Assembly (NCBI GenBank): GCA_002633025.1
Contig: NMRB01000701.1
Location: 162,134 to 226,133 of the forward strand
DNA length: 64,000 bases
Direction of reading: 5' to 3'
Source of the DNA: Notospermus geniculatus
Taxonomy: Eukaryota; Nemertea; Pilidiophora; Heteronemertea; Lineidae
Below the pieces are notes generated by a model. It did not search any database. It was not told where the DNA came from and saw nothing but the letters and a program-made list of their open reading frames with translations. The translations under genes and the position numbers were made by a program. Positions 1-9,223 of this stretch are shown one piece after another; the first letter of the stretch is position 1, and each line of letters opens with the position of its first letter.

Positions 1-142
1 GCCAAGCGCATTGCAAGCGCATGCGTTAGGGGTGTTTTTAAAGTCGACTGACCCAACGCTGTCGACTCGTCATTCAGCCGGGTCAGTCGATTTTAAAAAA
101 CACCCCTACCGCACTGAGTTTTGCCGCAAATGTGCGCTTGGC
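1..142. mobile_element. Inverted-repeat element (MITE-like), cut by window edge
   Basis: Bases 27-54 pair with 80-108 as a near-perfect inverted repeat (one mismatch, one extra base), and bases 1-10 (GCCAAGCGCA) pair perfectly with 133-142. The element probably starts just outside the window. The right end is followed by TTAA at 144-147, so a TTAA-target element is possible, but the left flank is not visible. No coding capacity is seen. Confidence 0.6.
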
Positions 143-147
143 CTTAA

Positions 148-1945
148 ACGTTGTGGTGGGCGTAACACCGATTCATTGCGAAAACTCAAGATTGGCATAG
201 GCCTCAGGCCTCACCTGCGAAAACAAGTACGATTTCATCTTCTGTCGTCCCTCAACAACACTTTCCCACATACGTCAGCTCAGAGATTTAACTTTCAATT
301 AGATTTCAATTAGATTTAAGATGGGACCAGACCAGATGCTGACTCTTGACGTACATGGAGGGCGTTTGTTGACTTACACACTGTCGGCTTACGCAGAGTT
401 TACTAACACCATTGTCTTAAGAAAGAGGGATGGTTGTACAAAACCTTTTTGCACCTGATAAACGCAGATCATAAACCGTTGTCTCTCAAAGTGGGCTTAC
501 CGTTGTTGAACGGTTCGGGTAACAGCCAAGTTTATAATATGAAAGAAAAGCGTCATCGCCACCTGTCATGGGTACAGGTAGATTTCTCTCTGAGTGGGCT
601 GAATCATGCGTGATGTTTCTCGATCGAGATGTTCCCAAGTTGGATACCACTTCTCGTGGGACAACCACATGGAATCTGTCAATAATGCATCAATATTGCG
701 CCTATTAGATTTTGGAATAATGACAGAGAGAAAGCGATGAAGCGTATCATATTGCCACGACAGAAATTCGTTGAAATGGATTTCCGCGTTTAAACTTTGC
801 CTGACGTCTTTGCCCTCTGTAACCGAATCACTTTGACAATAATCAACCATTGCCATCGGTATAATAATTGGGGAACAAAAAAATATTGGTACGCCAAGTT
901 TGACTGTTACGGGGCACAAAGGTTTTGTACAATTTCAACCCTCTTTCTAAAGAGAATGGGGTACTTGGCGTCTATAGTCTATAGTCTCCGTTCATTAGGG
1001 CCCATATTCATAAAACTATTTAAGTCTAATTAAAAAAACACGGTTTACAAGTGGAAAAACTTACCAATATTCCCAGCTGGAAAGCCTTTCCAAGATCAAA
1101 ATCATAAGGACAAATCATCACTAATCTGTGTTGGTCACGAAATGATTTCTCTACTGGCAATTTATTAACTGTTCTCGGGATTATGGTTTGGTTCCATTGT
1201 TCGGTGAGAGAAATCAAAGAAAATGCCAAGAGACGCCGCGGTTTTAAAATTTCAAGCAATGGATAAAACCTCTTTGTGGCCTAATGAAGTACTTAATCCA
1301 GGACCAATTAATTCTCTTTTCAATATTTGAATCCATTCAAGTGGTTGAAGATTTAAGGAAGAAACGTAAATTAGCGGCGAAGTCATGTCCTCGATATTAA
1401 GCGAAACCAATAATGATTTTGACAGTTCTCCCTTGGAAGTGAGAACACCAATTTGAACCTCTTCAATACATTGTCGACAACCGCTTCATTTTTCACGGAG
1501 ACTAATTGGTGATACACTGCACTTACCATTATTTCATTGGAGGAAATTTTTAGACGTATGGGGAACCAATTGTAGTCCTGCACTACAGAGACTTCTGCCC
1601 GAGGTTCTTTGTCGAGGTGTGGGAAACACAGCAGTTATGTTAGTAGCCTATAATCTTCCGAATTCGTCAATATAACAGATGGACTTGGTCATATTTCGGA
1701 CTCCCGAGTGACCGTAACTCAAGTGGGGGAATACAGTGTAAGCCCTTATGCGGAACACTTCATAAAAAATTTGACCGTGAAACGGTCGAAAACCTGTGCC
1801 TCATACAAAACCCAATATGATGTATACGTCAACATCTTTTTCAACAACGAACAACTTCTTTTGCCATCAAGGCACCTGTTATGTTGTTTTTATGTACATA
1901 TTAAGAAAGCAGCTGATTCGCCAACGTCGACACATATAAACATCA
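148..1945. other. Anonymous non-coding stretch
   Basis: Open frames here are short, overlap on both strands and have no convincing splice context. I see no RNA gene, tandem repeat or transposon terminus. Confidence 0.5.
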
Positions 1946-2164
1946 TCAACCCTTCCGATATGTTGACACATGTGCCCCATCAGCTCTAAATGAAGACAAT
2001 ATTCTCAGCCACTCTTTCTCTGCTTTCACGGGTATTTTTCGGTAGCCAGCTGCATGAAGTGTGTGCACGCACTCAAGTTTCCGATGGTCAATGGCGAATG
2101 CCTTGTCTTCTTCATTCGCTGCAATTTCCCATGTTGTCAATGGTTTTTCTAGGTTAATCACACA
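1946..2164 (-). CDS. Candidate terminal exon, unknown product
   Basis: On the minus strand a frame of 72 residues ends in TGA and opens right after a plausible acceptor (GAATTCTTTAG, with AG at 2166-2165). The peptide is balanced and rich in charged residues (for example TTWEIAANEEDKAF and YRKIPVKAEKEWLRIL), unlike translated repeat DNA. I do not recognise the family. There is no ATG at the front, so this could only be a downstream exon. No donor partner was found upstream, so it may be a relic or chance. Transcript evidence would decide. Confidence 0.25.
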   Translation of the reverse strand, partial: CVINLEKPLTTWEIAANEEDKAFAIDHRKLECVHTLHAAGYRKIPVKAEKEWLRILSSFRADGAHVSTYRKG

Positions 2165-2339
2165 CTAAAGAATTCACTTGCCTCACAAAAAACAATGACT
2201 TAATGACTTCTATATATAGGGTCTCCATGTAGCTAGCTCTGGAAAAAATTACTACTTGGCCACGTCTGTTATTTCCAATGTGTCCCCCCAAAAAACCTAA
2301 ATTCATCCTTTGCGCCCCTTTTTACACGGAGTCGGTTCG

Positions 2340-2432
2340 AGGCCAGTTCACTTGCTATTTGTAGTCTGAAAAATCCATGTGACTTGTACTATCCTTCCCT
2401 TTCCATGGTACAAAAAGTAAGTGAACTGGCCT
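2340..2432. mobile_element. Small MITE with 14-bp terminal inverted repeats
   Basis: AGGCCAGTTCACTT at 2340-2353 is perfectly inverted at 2419-2432. The 93-bp unit has no coding capacity. The target duplication could not be defined. Confidence 0.5.
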
Positions 2433-2943
2433 TGAAAAGGTGTGACAGGAATCAGCGTCCGCCGAAGAATAGCCCGCTATTGTAAGGTCATGTGCGAATG
2501 GTAATGGTCTCTCCAGCCATATACATATTCTTATCCCTCGCTGAACAATAAGACCGGACATTGATTCCTGGGGGACTTGGATTCCTTTCACACCGGATCG
2601 AACCAACTCCTTGTGAAAAGGGCTTATATTCCAGTACCGATATAGTCACACAATATTGCCCTCTAAAACAACGAATTCAGTCATACTTACAAGCTCAATG
2701 TCCGTATTAAACATTAAATGCTATGAATGTTGTTAGCAGAAGCGATGTGAAGTGGACACCTGTCTAATGGTAAATGTATGCACTTCTTGTCCTTCCTTTC
2801 CGTTTGAACTTCAATGACAAGATACCTCTAACAGCTCCGTTGTGTCTTCTTTCGGCAAGCCTATTTCTACGTTTGATATTGTCTTGGTGAAGTTTGTGCA
2901 ATTTATCTAATACGATAAATTCATGTACGTAGCGTAGAGAATG

Positions 2944-3089
2944 GGGAGGTTTCGAAATCAAACGATAAACCAAACTTTTACGACGTTATTTTTCATACTA
3001 CACATTAACCAGATTTTGCATTGCATTTTCGGTACAAAAATAAAGTTGTCGTTAACGTTTACGTTTATCGTTTGATTTCGAAACCTCCC
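2944..3089. mobile_element. MITE with perfect 27-bp inverted repeats
   Basis: The 27 bases at 2944-2970 (starting GGGAGGTTTCGAAATC) are perfectly inverted at 3063-3089. The 146-bp length and the absence of coding sequence fit a MITE or hairpin element. No clear target-site duplication flanks it. Confidence 0.65.
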
Positions 3090-3156
3090 AATTGACTAGG
3101 GGAGATTTTGGGGACCTATGTTAGAGGATAAAGATTATTGAGACAACCAGATATGG

Positions 3157-3393
3157 TCAAATAAGTTTTTCCAGAGCTGTAAATTCTGCTTCTTTCTCTC
3201 CACCTGCACCACTTCTTCCTAGCCAGGCGATACGACCTCTACTGCACCGGAAGAAAAAGGACACAAAAACATTTTGATTGGCATCTGCAATTTTCTGTCT
3301 GAATCTGTCACGTGAGGCTGCATGATTGTACTTTTCGAGAACAAATGTCGCAAACCAGTGAACGTGTGCATTGTCGACAAGAGCACCATAGAT
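3157..3393 (-). CDS. Candidate terminal exon, unknown product
   Basis: The minus strand has an open frame ending in TGA at 3157. It could start at 3393 after an acceptor-like CATTCTTGAG. The 78-residue peptide looks coding: it is rich in F, R and A and includes HWFATFVLEKYNHAASRDRF, and the C-terminal part has GRSGAGGEKEAEFTALEKLI. I do not recognise the family. A similar non-repetitive open stretch lies upstream on the same strand at 3677-3898, which hints at a multi-exon or decayed gene reading leftward. No start codon or donor can be assigned. Confidence 0.27.
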   Translation of the reverse strand: MYGALVDNAHVHWFATFVLEKYNHAASRDRFRQKIADANQNVFVSFFFRCSRGRIAWLGRSGAGGEKEAEFTALEKLI

Positions 3394-6069
3394 CTCAAGA
3401 ATGCAGTCATGACCGTTTGACAAAGACGTTCATTTCTTCGTGAGACAGGTTACATTTCTGTACACTACCTCGTCAGTTGAATCGTCAATGCTGTTGCTCT
3501 GCGTGACTCCTGCGGTATTTGATTGTGTTTAGCTTTCCTGACATCACCAAGGTGCAAGTATTTCACCTCAGCTACCCATAACCAAAGAGAACCAATACAC
3601 ACAAGGAAATCAGATAATATTAGCTTTACTGATTAAATCAGTCCAAATTGATTACTGTCACAACGTGAAGCCACTGTTACATCGTCGATCCGAAAAAAAA
3701 AACAAAAATCTGTTGGCTGCAAAATTGAAATGCCCGGATGGTTGTGTTTGAAAAACTGACGCTGGTATCCTTTGATTGAAGTCTTTTCGTTCCACGATCA
3801 AACAGTCTCGAGCAAAAGTCGGTGATCACGTTGGCGAGAAAATCACGCTTTTTGTTAGTGTTGTATGCCACATTGCTGCTTTTTGAAGGTTTGTCCAACT
3901 CGCTTCAGGTGCATTGTTTAGCTTCTTTCCGATTTTTCTTTCGTCATTTCTTGGCGCATTCTCCTTCCCCAAGAACACTTTTTAAGGTTTGGGGTTTATT
4001 TTCTTTCGGGACGCATTGCACATGGGATTTTGCTTGACGTAAGCTACTTTAGACTACATGTATGACCATGACCATTGCGATTGCAAGGGATGTGTGTCTT
4101 TGTGGGCGTCTCGTGGTAAAATTTTTATAAATCGGCGAAATTTTATATCCATAAGCCGAGAGATCAAACAAGGAAAGATACTGGACTTTCATCAGATGAT
4201 TGCCATCGGCAGCTCTATGACTTTCTGACAGAAAGGAGTTCTGATGCTATATTTACACTTAAGAAGTTGTCTTAGTGTAAAGCAAAGCGGTTGCGTTACT
4301 GGATGACTGGGCAGGGGAATCGCCTCTCTTTTGATTTCACAACAAAATCTCTTGATGTCCGCAGGATACCGAGCTGTATTTTTGCTATTCAAGAAACACT
4401 CAACTTTCCCAATAAGTTTGTTTGCAGTTCGACTGCGCATTTTACAAAGTCGGTTCTTCGGGAGTTTCTTCAACATGTACATGTATGTCGGTTTGGTTCC
4501 TTTTATGGAGACATGGCATTGCAAAAAGGAAGGCAACAGTCGCCCGGTACCAAACAGTTGGTCAAACATCTCAGTGTCGTAGTTGGTCATTATGACACGG
4601 TCTCAATTTTTTTTAAATTCTCTAAATCATTTCTGTGTCGAACAGAATATTTGCTCCCGCTTGCCGCGTCAAGTAGACAAATAGGTTTTATTATGAACTA
4701 ATTTTACAATGTAGCCTCGTGCTGATTGGTCCATTACTGTCACATGACCAGTTGCCCGGCTAAGTGGCAGAGCCTGGAGTATCAATTAAAATGACGTTTA
4801 CAAAGTGCTATTGTTCAACTATCGATGATTTTCCAATTCGCAGCAGACAAAAATCACTCCATCTTATGACTAATTAGTAAAACATGTCATTGCAGCAAAC
4901 TTCATGTTGAATTCCAACGTAAACATTAACGACGGTGTTAATGTCCACATACCTTAGGAACCAACTTCGGGGAAGACTAATGAGCGACCGGCTTTTAACT
5001 GAGATGTAGTACAAATAAGAATCTCACAAATCAAAGTATGCGCACAGAACACTATAAATGAGTAGAAAATCCCAAAAATAGCCTTTTTGAAAGCTCTCAA
5101 ATTTCTAATAAGTATCTAAAACAATAGGCCACAATGTTTGCCAAATACCACGCAAACACGGGTTTATAATACAAAAATCATCCCCTCCAAATTTCAGCTC
5201 GAAAGGTTGAACCATGGCTGAGAAAATCCGCGAACATAAACCGTGAAAGAAAATCAAGGATGATAATAATGGTCACTCTAGTGAACCAATATTGTAATGA
5301 TGCTTGGTGAAAGAAAGATTTGCGTATTTTGTTACATGTGTGTAATTTGATCCAGGTAATACCGTAACGGCCATTTGCAACTACTGTGATTCTTCTTTTT
5401 ACTAATTGTTGCAATTTTCTGACCATGATGATAATTCTCCGAGTAGTTATTTCATCCATATGGTTTCCTATTTCTGAGTGTACTATTAGGCCTTTGTTTG
5501 CACTCAGCCGACAAGGCTTCGCCGTGTATTCATTAACATTTCATGTCTGACTTGGACTTTGATTCACTTAATGCGACAAACTGAATAGGCTATGAACAGA
5601 TTGGACCCATCAGCCACCTGGGAAAATTCTGGATGTTAGACTTCGGTGGTACATAGTATTCAAAATAAGGAAAAAAGTGTGTGCCGAGGATGAAATATTC
5701 TTTGTGTGGGTGGATTTGACACTTTACAGTCTTGTAACGGAATCAAAATCACACTACAATACGGTCTGATGAATGAATTGAAATCTTTTTGATCAACATC
5801 CTTGGAATCATGGATGGAACAACTCTGCAAGATCAGGTAGAGCCACACTTCTGTTTAAAACTCTTATCCGGCAGGCAATGAAGAATGTCCTCTCTAGCCG
5901 GCGGGCTAGGCATGCCAAACGACTGAGTGTACATACACCAAATGTTCTCCCGGGAATGTTGTGCACCCTGCATTTCCCTGCCATAAGTTCACATGCATTT
6001 GAAATATGAAAAAGGGGTTATCCATGGTGAAGCAGACCACGCGAGAATATGCGTCGGTTTGAACTTAAT
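3394..6069. other. Anonymous stretch with unassigned open frames
   Basis: Minus-strand open frames at 3677-3898 and 4192-4590 have mixed composition, but there are no splice signals I trust and no recognisable domain; the second is mirrored by an open frame of similar length on the plus strand. No transposon ends or RNA genes were found. Two TACATGTA palindromes lie near 4.05 and 4.48 kb. Confidence 0.4.
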
Positions 6070-6922
6070 GGCCCGTATGCACCAGTTCAGGCTAAGTTTT
6101 ATCTTAACTCCAGCTAAGCTGATCTTTAACTTAAGCTGAAATTCCGCTTATCCCAACTTGAGCCGCAACTCATTTGAGTTATTTCTTAACTTACGATTAG
6201 TATAGCTATAACTTAGCCTTGACGCGTAACAGGTTTCACTGTTAAGCTCGCAGTTCATTTAAGTTATTTCTCAACTTAAACTTAAGCCTCGACTCGTAGG
6301 CCTATTGTAGGCAACACAGGTTTCGCTATCAGGCTCACAGATGGGAGACAACGCACATTTCTTGTCAGAATTTGGAGATAGGCCTATCTCGCGCTCAATC
6401 AACTGCAGGATTTGGCGAATATTCTCCTTGGCAAACTAAACCAAACCTTTTAATCTGAAATTCCTCATCGGGATAGTGGGTTATTCCGGTCCCGGATTAC
6501 TCCTTCTGGATACCTCCCCTGTGCAATGGATTAAGAGCATCCACAACTAACTTCCATGTTGACATTGATGGCAGGAGCGGACCGAGGATTTGGGAAAAGG
6601 GGGTGCCTTCTGCTAGGACAGTGAAATTTGCGCCAAATTCCAGAATTCCACGATCGATTTTACAGATATTTTGGTTGAAAGGGAGGCAAGCGCCCGGCGG
6701 GCCCCCCTGGGATCCGCGCTTGTTGAAGGCACGCCTTCAAATTCGAGGTGTACGAGTTAATCCATAACTTAAACCACCCTCCGACGTTGTTTAAGTTTTT
6801 GCGGGGTTTAAGCCAGACTTGAAGCTTAGCTTTAGTTGGTGCATACCGACTTCAAGTTAAGTTCGAACTTAAGTTAGACTTTAGCTCAATTTCGGCTTAA
6901 GCCGCAGTGGTGCATACGGGCC
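6070..6922. mobile_element. Large non-autonomous element with 15-bp terminal inverted repeats
   Basis: GGCCCGTATGCACCA at 6070-6084 is perfectly inverted at 6908-6922. The inner flanks (about 6085-6310 and 6740-6905) are rich in AACTTAAG-type repeats and partly complementary, so the element can fold back. The centre carries a second, unrelated MITE. There is no transposase frame. The gene-like GPCR exon starts about 600 bp downstream. Confidence 0.6.
6572..6722 (+). mobile_element. Nested MITE of the GGATCC-terminus family
   Basis: The ends resemble GGAGCGGACCGAGGATTT (left) and the inverse of CCTGGGATCCGCGCTT (right). The interior matches, in the opposite orientation, the element at 50,433-50,611: both carry a CACGNTCGATTTTACAGAT core and a G-rich run next to the ends. 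It sits inside the 6,070-6,922 element, so it inserted later. Confidence 0.55.
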
Positions 6923-6953
6923 AATGTGTAGTACACAGTTGCCTCCAAAATGT

Positions 6954-7292
6954 GGATAAAAATCGCACTCCTTATGTAAATATGTCCACATAAATTCCTA
7001 TTTTATGTCCATATTAAATCAGGAATTTACGTCCACATAAAATCGGCCAATTACGGATAAGGACTTTTGGACGGAAGTGAGTGTTCCCGATCACTTCAGT
7101 CCACAATTCCATCGCTTCCGTCCTAAAATCCGTCTTAATACAATGTAGTATCTCAGGACGGAAGTGACCGGGAAAACTCACTTCCGTCCAAAAGTCCTTA
7201 TCCCTGATTGGTCGACTTTATGTAGACATCTCCTGATTAATATGGACATAAAATTTATGTGGACATTAAATTAGAAGTGCGATTTTATATCC
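6954..7292. mobile_element. 339-bp full-length hairpin (foldback MITE)
   Basis: Almost the whole unit is palindromic. The outer ends (GGATAAAAATCGCACT at 6954 and its inverse ending at 7292) and the inner arms (7055-7089 against 7169-7203, one mismatch in 35) are all complementary; the arms carry repeated ATGTCCACAT-like blocks. Further arm-like fragments with TGTGGACATAAAT continue to about 7,410, suggesting an older copy beside it. It lies about 240 bp upstream of the GPCR exon, presumably in an intron. Confidence 0.75.
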
Positions 7293-7504
7293 ATCGTAAA
7301 AACCCACCTGTGATTGGCTGATTTAGTGTGGACATAAATCCGTGATTTAATGTGGCCATATACTAATCGGAATTAATGTGGTCATTAAATATGAATTGTG
7401 TCCACACGATCACGAGTGATCACGGGGATGGATGCACTTCTGTCACCTTGTTCACACACATGAGAACCCAAGTGCAGGTTGTCCATTTTGACAACTTTTT
7501 ATTA

Positions 7505-7528
7505 ATAATTGATTTTTTATGATTTTAG
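7505..7528 (+). other. Splice acceptor of a 5' intron (GPCR gene)
   Basis: A T-rich tract ending in ATTTTAG at 7528 is followed by 36 bases of leader and then the receptor ATG. It fits a 3' splice site, so the GPCR probably has at least one upstream non-coding exon not identified here. An out-of-frame ATG at 7542 precedes the receptor start. Confidence 0.6.
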
Positions 7529-7564
7529 GGTGTTGCCAGCTATGAAACTGGAGGCAAAGTTTTC

Positions 7565-8557
7565 ATGTCAACAGAAGAGAATGACTTTCAGTACGATTTC
7601 AGTGCTGTATACGCTCTGTGGCGAATGCTGCACCCAATGAACAAGTTCATTGCAAAATTAACACCTGCACTTTTTATATTGGGAACAATATTAAATTCAC
7701 TAACGATTGCCGTGGTAAGTGTTGGCAAGTTTGGCCAGGAGTCAACCAGAATACTACTCATAGTTCTTGCCTTATTTGACACAGCTTCCCTATTTTTTGA
7801 ACCGCTGCAGACAATTTTATCACATTTTGGTAGTTTGTTCAATTTTGATAGATGGACTGAGGCAGCCTGTCCTCTCTACGAATTTTTCTCTCCCACCGTT
7901 CCATCCTTTTCTCATTGGATGGTCGTTCTGATCACTCTTGAAAGATGGATATCTGTTACATACCCTCTGAAGGCCATGGTCCTCTGTACGAGAAAATGGA
8001 CATTTGTTGCCATCGTGATTGTGTTAATGATGCACTTTGCTGCTTTTGGTCAACACCTCCACAAACGAATCGATTATAAAAGAAATGGATTTTGTCTACA
8101 TTTACGTTTTATTGAAAATCAGCTTTTTATTGCTGGTAATTTTCTCAACGGCATTGTTTCCTTCTGTCTCCCGTTCATCTTTATCATCTTCTGTAACATC
8201 TCCATCCTGTTTAACGTCATCAAAAGTCGGAACAAACGGCGACAGTTACAAAATTCAGGAGGGTCGACAACCAAGAACCTCAACAGTATGACTGTCATGT
8301 TGTTGACTGTGAGTGTGGCATTCTTACTGCTTGTTTCTCCACTTGCTGTACAACAAGCATTAGTTGCTCTGAGTCCGACATTTACGCCGGACGGACGTCT
8401 ATCAGTTAGAGCTTTCGCGGCGGTCTTCATAAGGCAGTCAGTTGAATTTCTCAAAACTGTGAATCACAGCAGTAATTTTATCCTTTACTGTATTTGCGGC
8501 AGACAATTCAGACAGGCGTTTTTCAATATGTTGAGATGCAAACTGACCAGAACGTAA
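7565..8557 (+). CDS. Orphan class A (rhodopsin-like) G-protein-coupled receptor, 330 aa
   Basis: The frame encodes a complete seven-transmembrane receptor in one exon. Helix 1 (about 31-54) has the conserved Asn44. Helix 2 (62-88) has LALFD with Asp72. Cys102 before helix 3 can pair with Cys177 in loop 2. Helix 3 ends in ERW (126-128), the DRY position, followed by YPLKA. Helix 5 has Pro203. Helix 6 (241-265) has Pro259 but VS instead of the usual CW before it. Helix 7 ends in NFILY (304-308), with Phe for Pro of NPxxY. A short basic tail (CGRQFRQAFF) follows. This pattern is known from invertebrate peptide receptors of the FMRFamide-receptor-like type; the ligand is unknown. The N-terminus is short, with no signal peptide and no N-glycosylation sequon. 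Start 7565 is the first in-frame ATG after the acceptor; its context is weak. It acts in the plasma membrane. Confidence 0.92.
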   Translation: MSTEENDFQYDFSAVYALWRMLHPMNKFIAKLTPALFILGTILNSLTIAVVSVGKFGQESTRILLIVLALFDTASLFFEPLQTILSHFGSLFNFDRWTEAACPLYEFFSPTVPSFSHWMVVLITLERWISVTYPLKAMVLCTRKWTFVAIVIVLMMHFAAFGQHLHKRIDYKRNGFCLHLRFIENQLFIAGNFLNGIVSFCLPFIFIIFCNISILFNVIKSRNKRRQLQNSGGSTTKNLNSMTVMLLTVSVAFLLLVSPLAVQQALVALSPTFTPDGRLSVRAFAAVFIRQSVEFLKTVNHSSNFILYCICGRQFRQAFFNMLRCKLTRT

Positions 8558-8750
8558 GCAGATGATCTGTCTTTGAAAATATCACCCACCAACTGAATTT
8601 AAAAGATTTTGAATGAACTGATTGTCGTCGTAGCTCAAACTCTACAACAGTGCCGATTTTCTCCACTATGTTACACAGATCAGACACTGTCAGCGATCAG
8701 TCGCCGCCATGTTTGACAGCATCACTCCTCCTATCGGAGTTACCGTTAAG

Positions 8751-9038
8751 CCTCGTTTATGTCGCCCTTGCGTACAGTCAGAACTAGTTGGCAACTGATA
8801 ATCGGCGCGTAGTTGGAACTAATTAGTCACAACTACAAGGTGACATAAGCTCTCGGGCGTCAGCGAGTAACTGGTTGCCAACTAGTTGCAAACTAAAAAT
8901 ATCCAGATCCTGAAAGTCGCACATGTTCAACTTACTTAAAATCAAAAGAAATCTGTGTCGACATAAGCACTCAAAAGACGGCGATAAACTAGTTCCAGGT
9001 AGTTGCGACCGATCGGTATTTTTCTAGTCGGTGGCGAC
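8751..9038. mobile_element. Partial inverted-repeat element truncated at a sequence gap
   Basis: It starts near TAAGCCTCGTTTATGTCGCC. Internal segments are complementary (AACTAGTTGGCAACT near 8782 against GTTGCCAACTAGT near 8875), and GACATAAGC recurs at about 8842 and 8962. The expected inverted right terminus is missing because the sequence runs into the N at 9039. Confidence 0.4.
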
Positions 9039-9039
9039 N
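9039..9039. other. Single-N assembly join
   Basis: A lone N interrupts the sequence inside an inverted-repeat element. As at 32,686 and 37,789, it probably marks a contig join where the true distance is unknown. Confidence 0.7.
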
Positions 9040-9137
9040 ATGTTAGTATATATCACTACCTGGCTGTGTCTTTGCGTGACTGCCGTGGAAACAAAAAATT
9101 CGCACTTCTATGTTTACATAAAAACGTGGAATCATCA

Positions 9138-9223
9138 TGACGTCACCCCGTGACGTTGCTTTGGCATGCACGGATGTACAGGCCGACACTACGCTCACGC
9201 TGTGACGTGACGTCATGACGTCA
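9138..9223. promoter_or_regulatory. Cluster of three perfect CRE palindromes
   Basis: TGACGTCA occurs at 9138-9145, 9208-9215 and 9216-9223, the last two directly abutting, with extra GTGACG half-sites between. TGACGTCA is the binding site of CREB/ATF bZIP factors. It lies about 580 bp past the GPCR stop codon, so it may be a promoter or enhancer for an unannotated transcript, or part of a repeat. The sequence shows the motif only; activity is inferred. Confidence 0.4.

Noticed and set aside
4192-4701. Overlapping open frames longer than 130 codons on both strands
   Set aside because: Open on both strands at once with no motif and no splice support; at most one could be real and neither is convincing.
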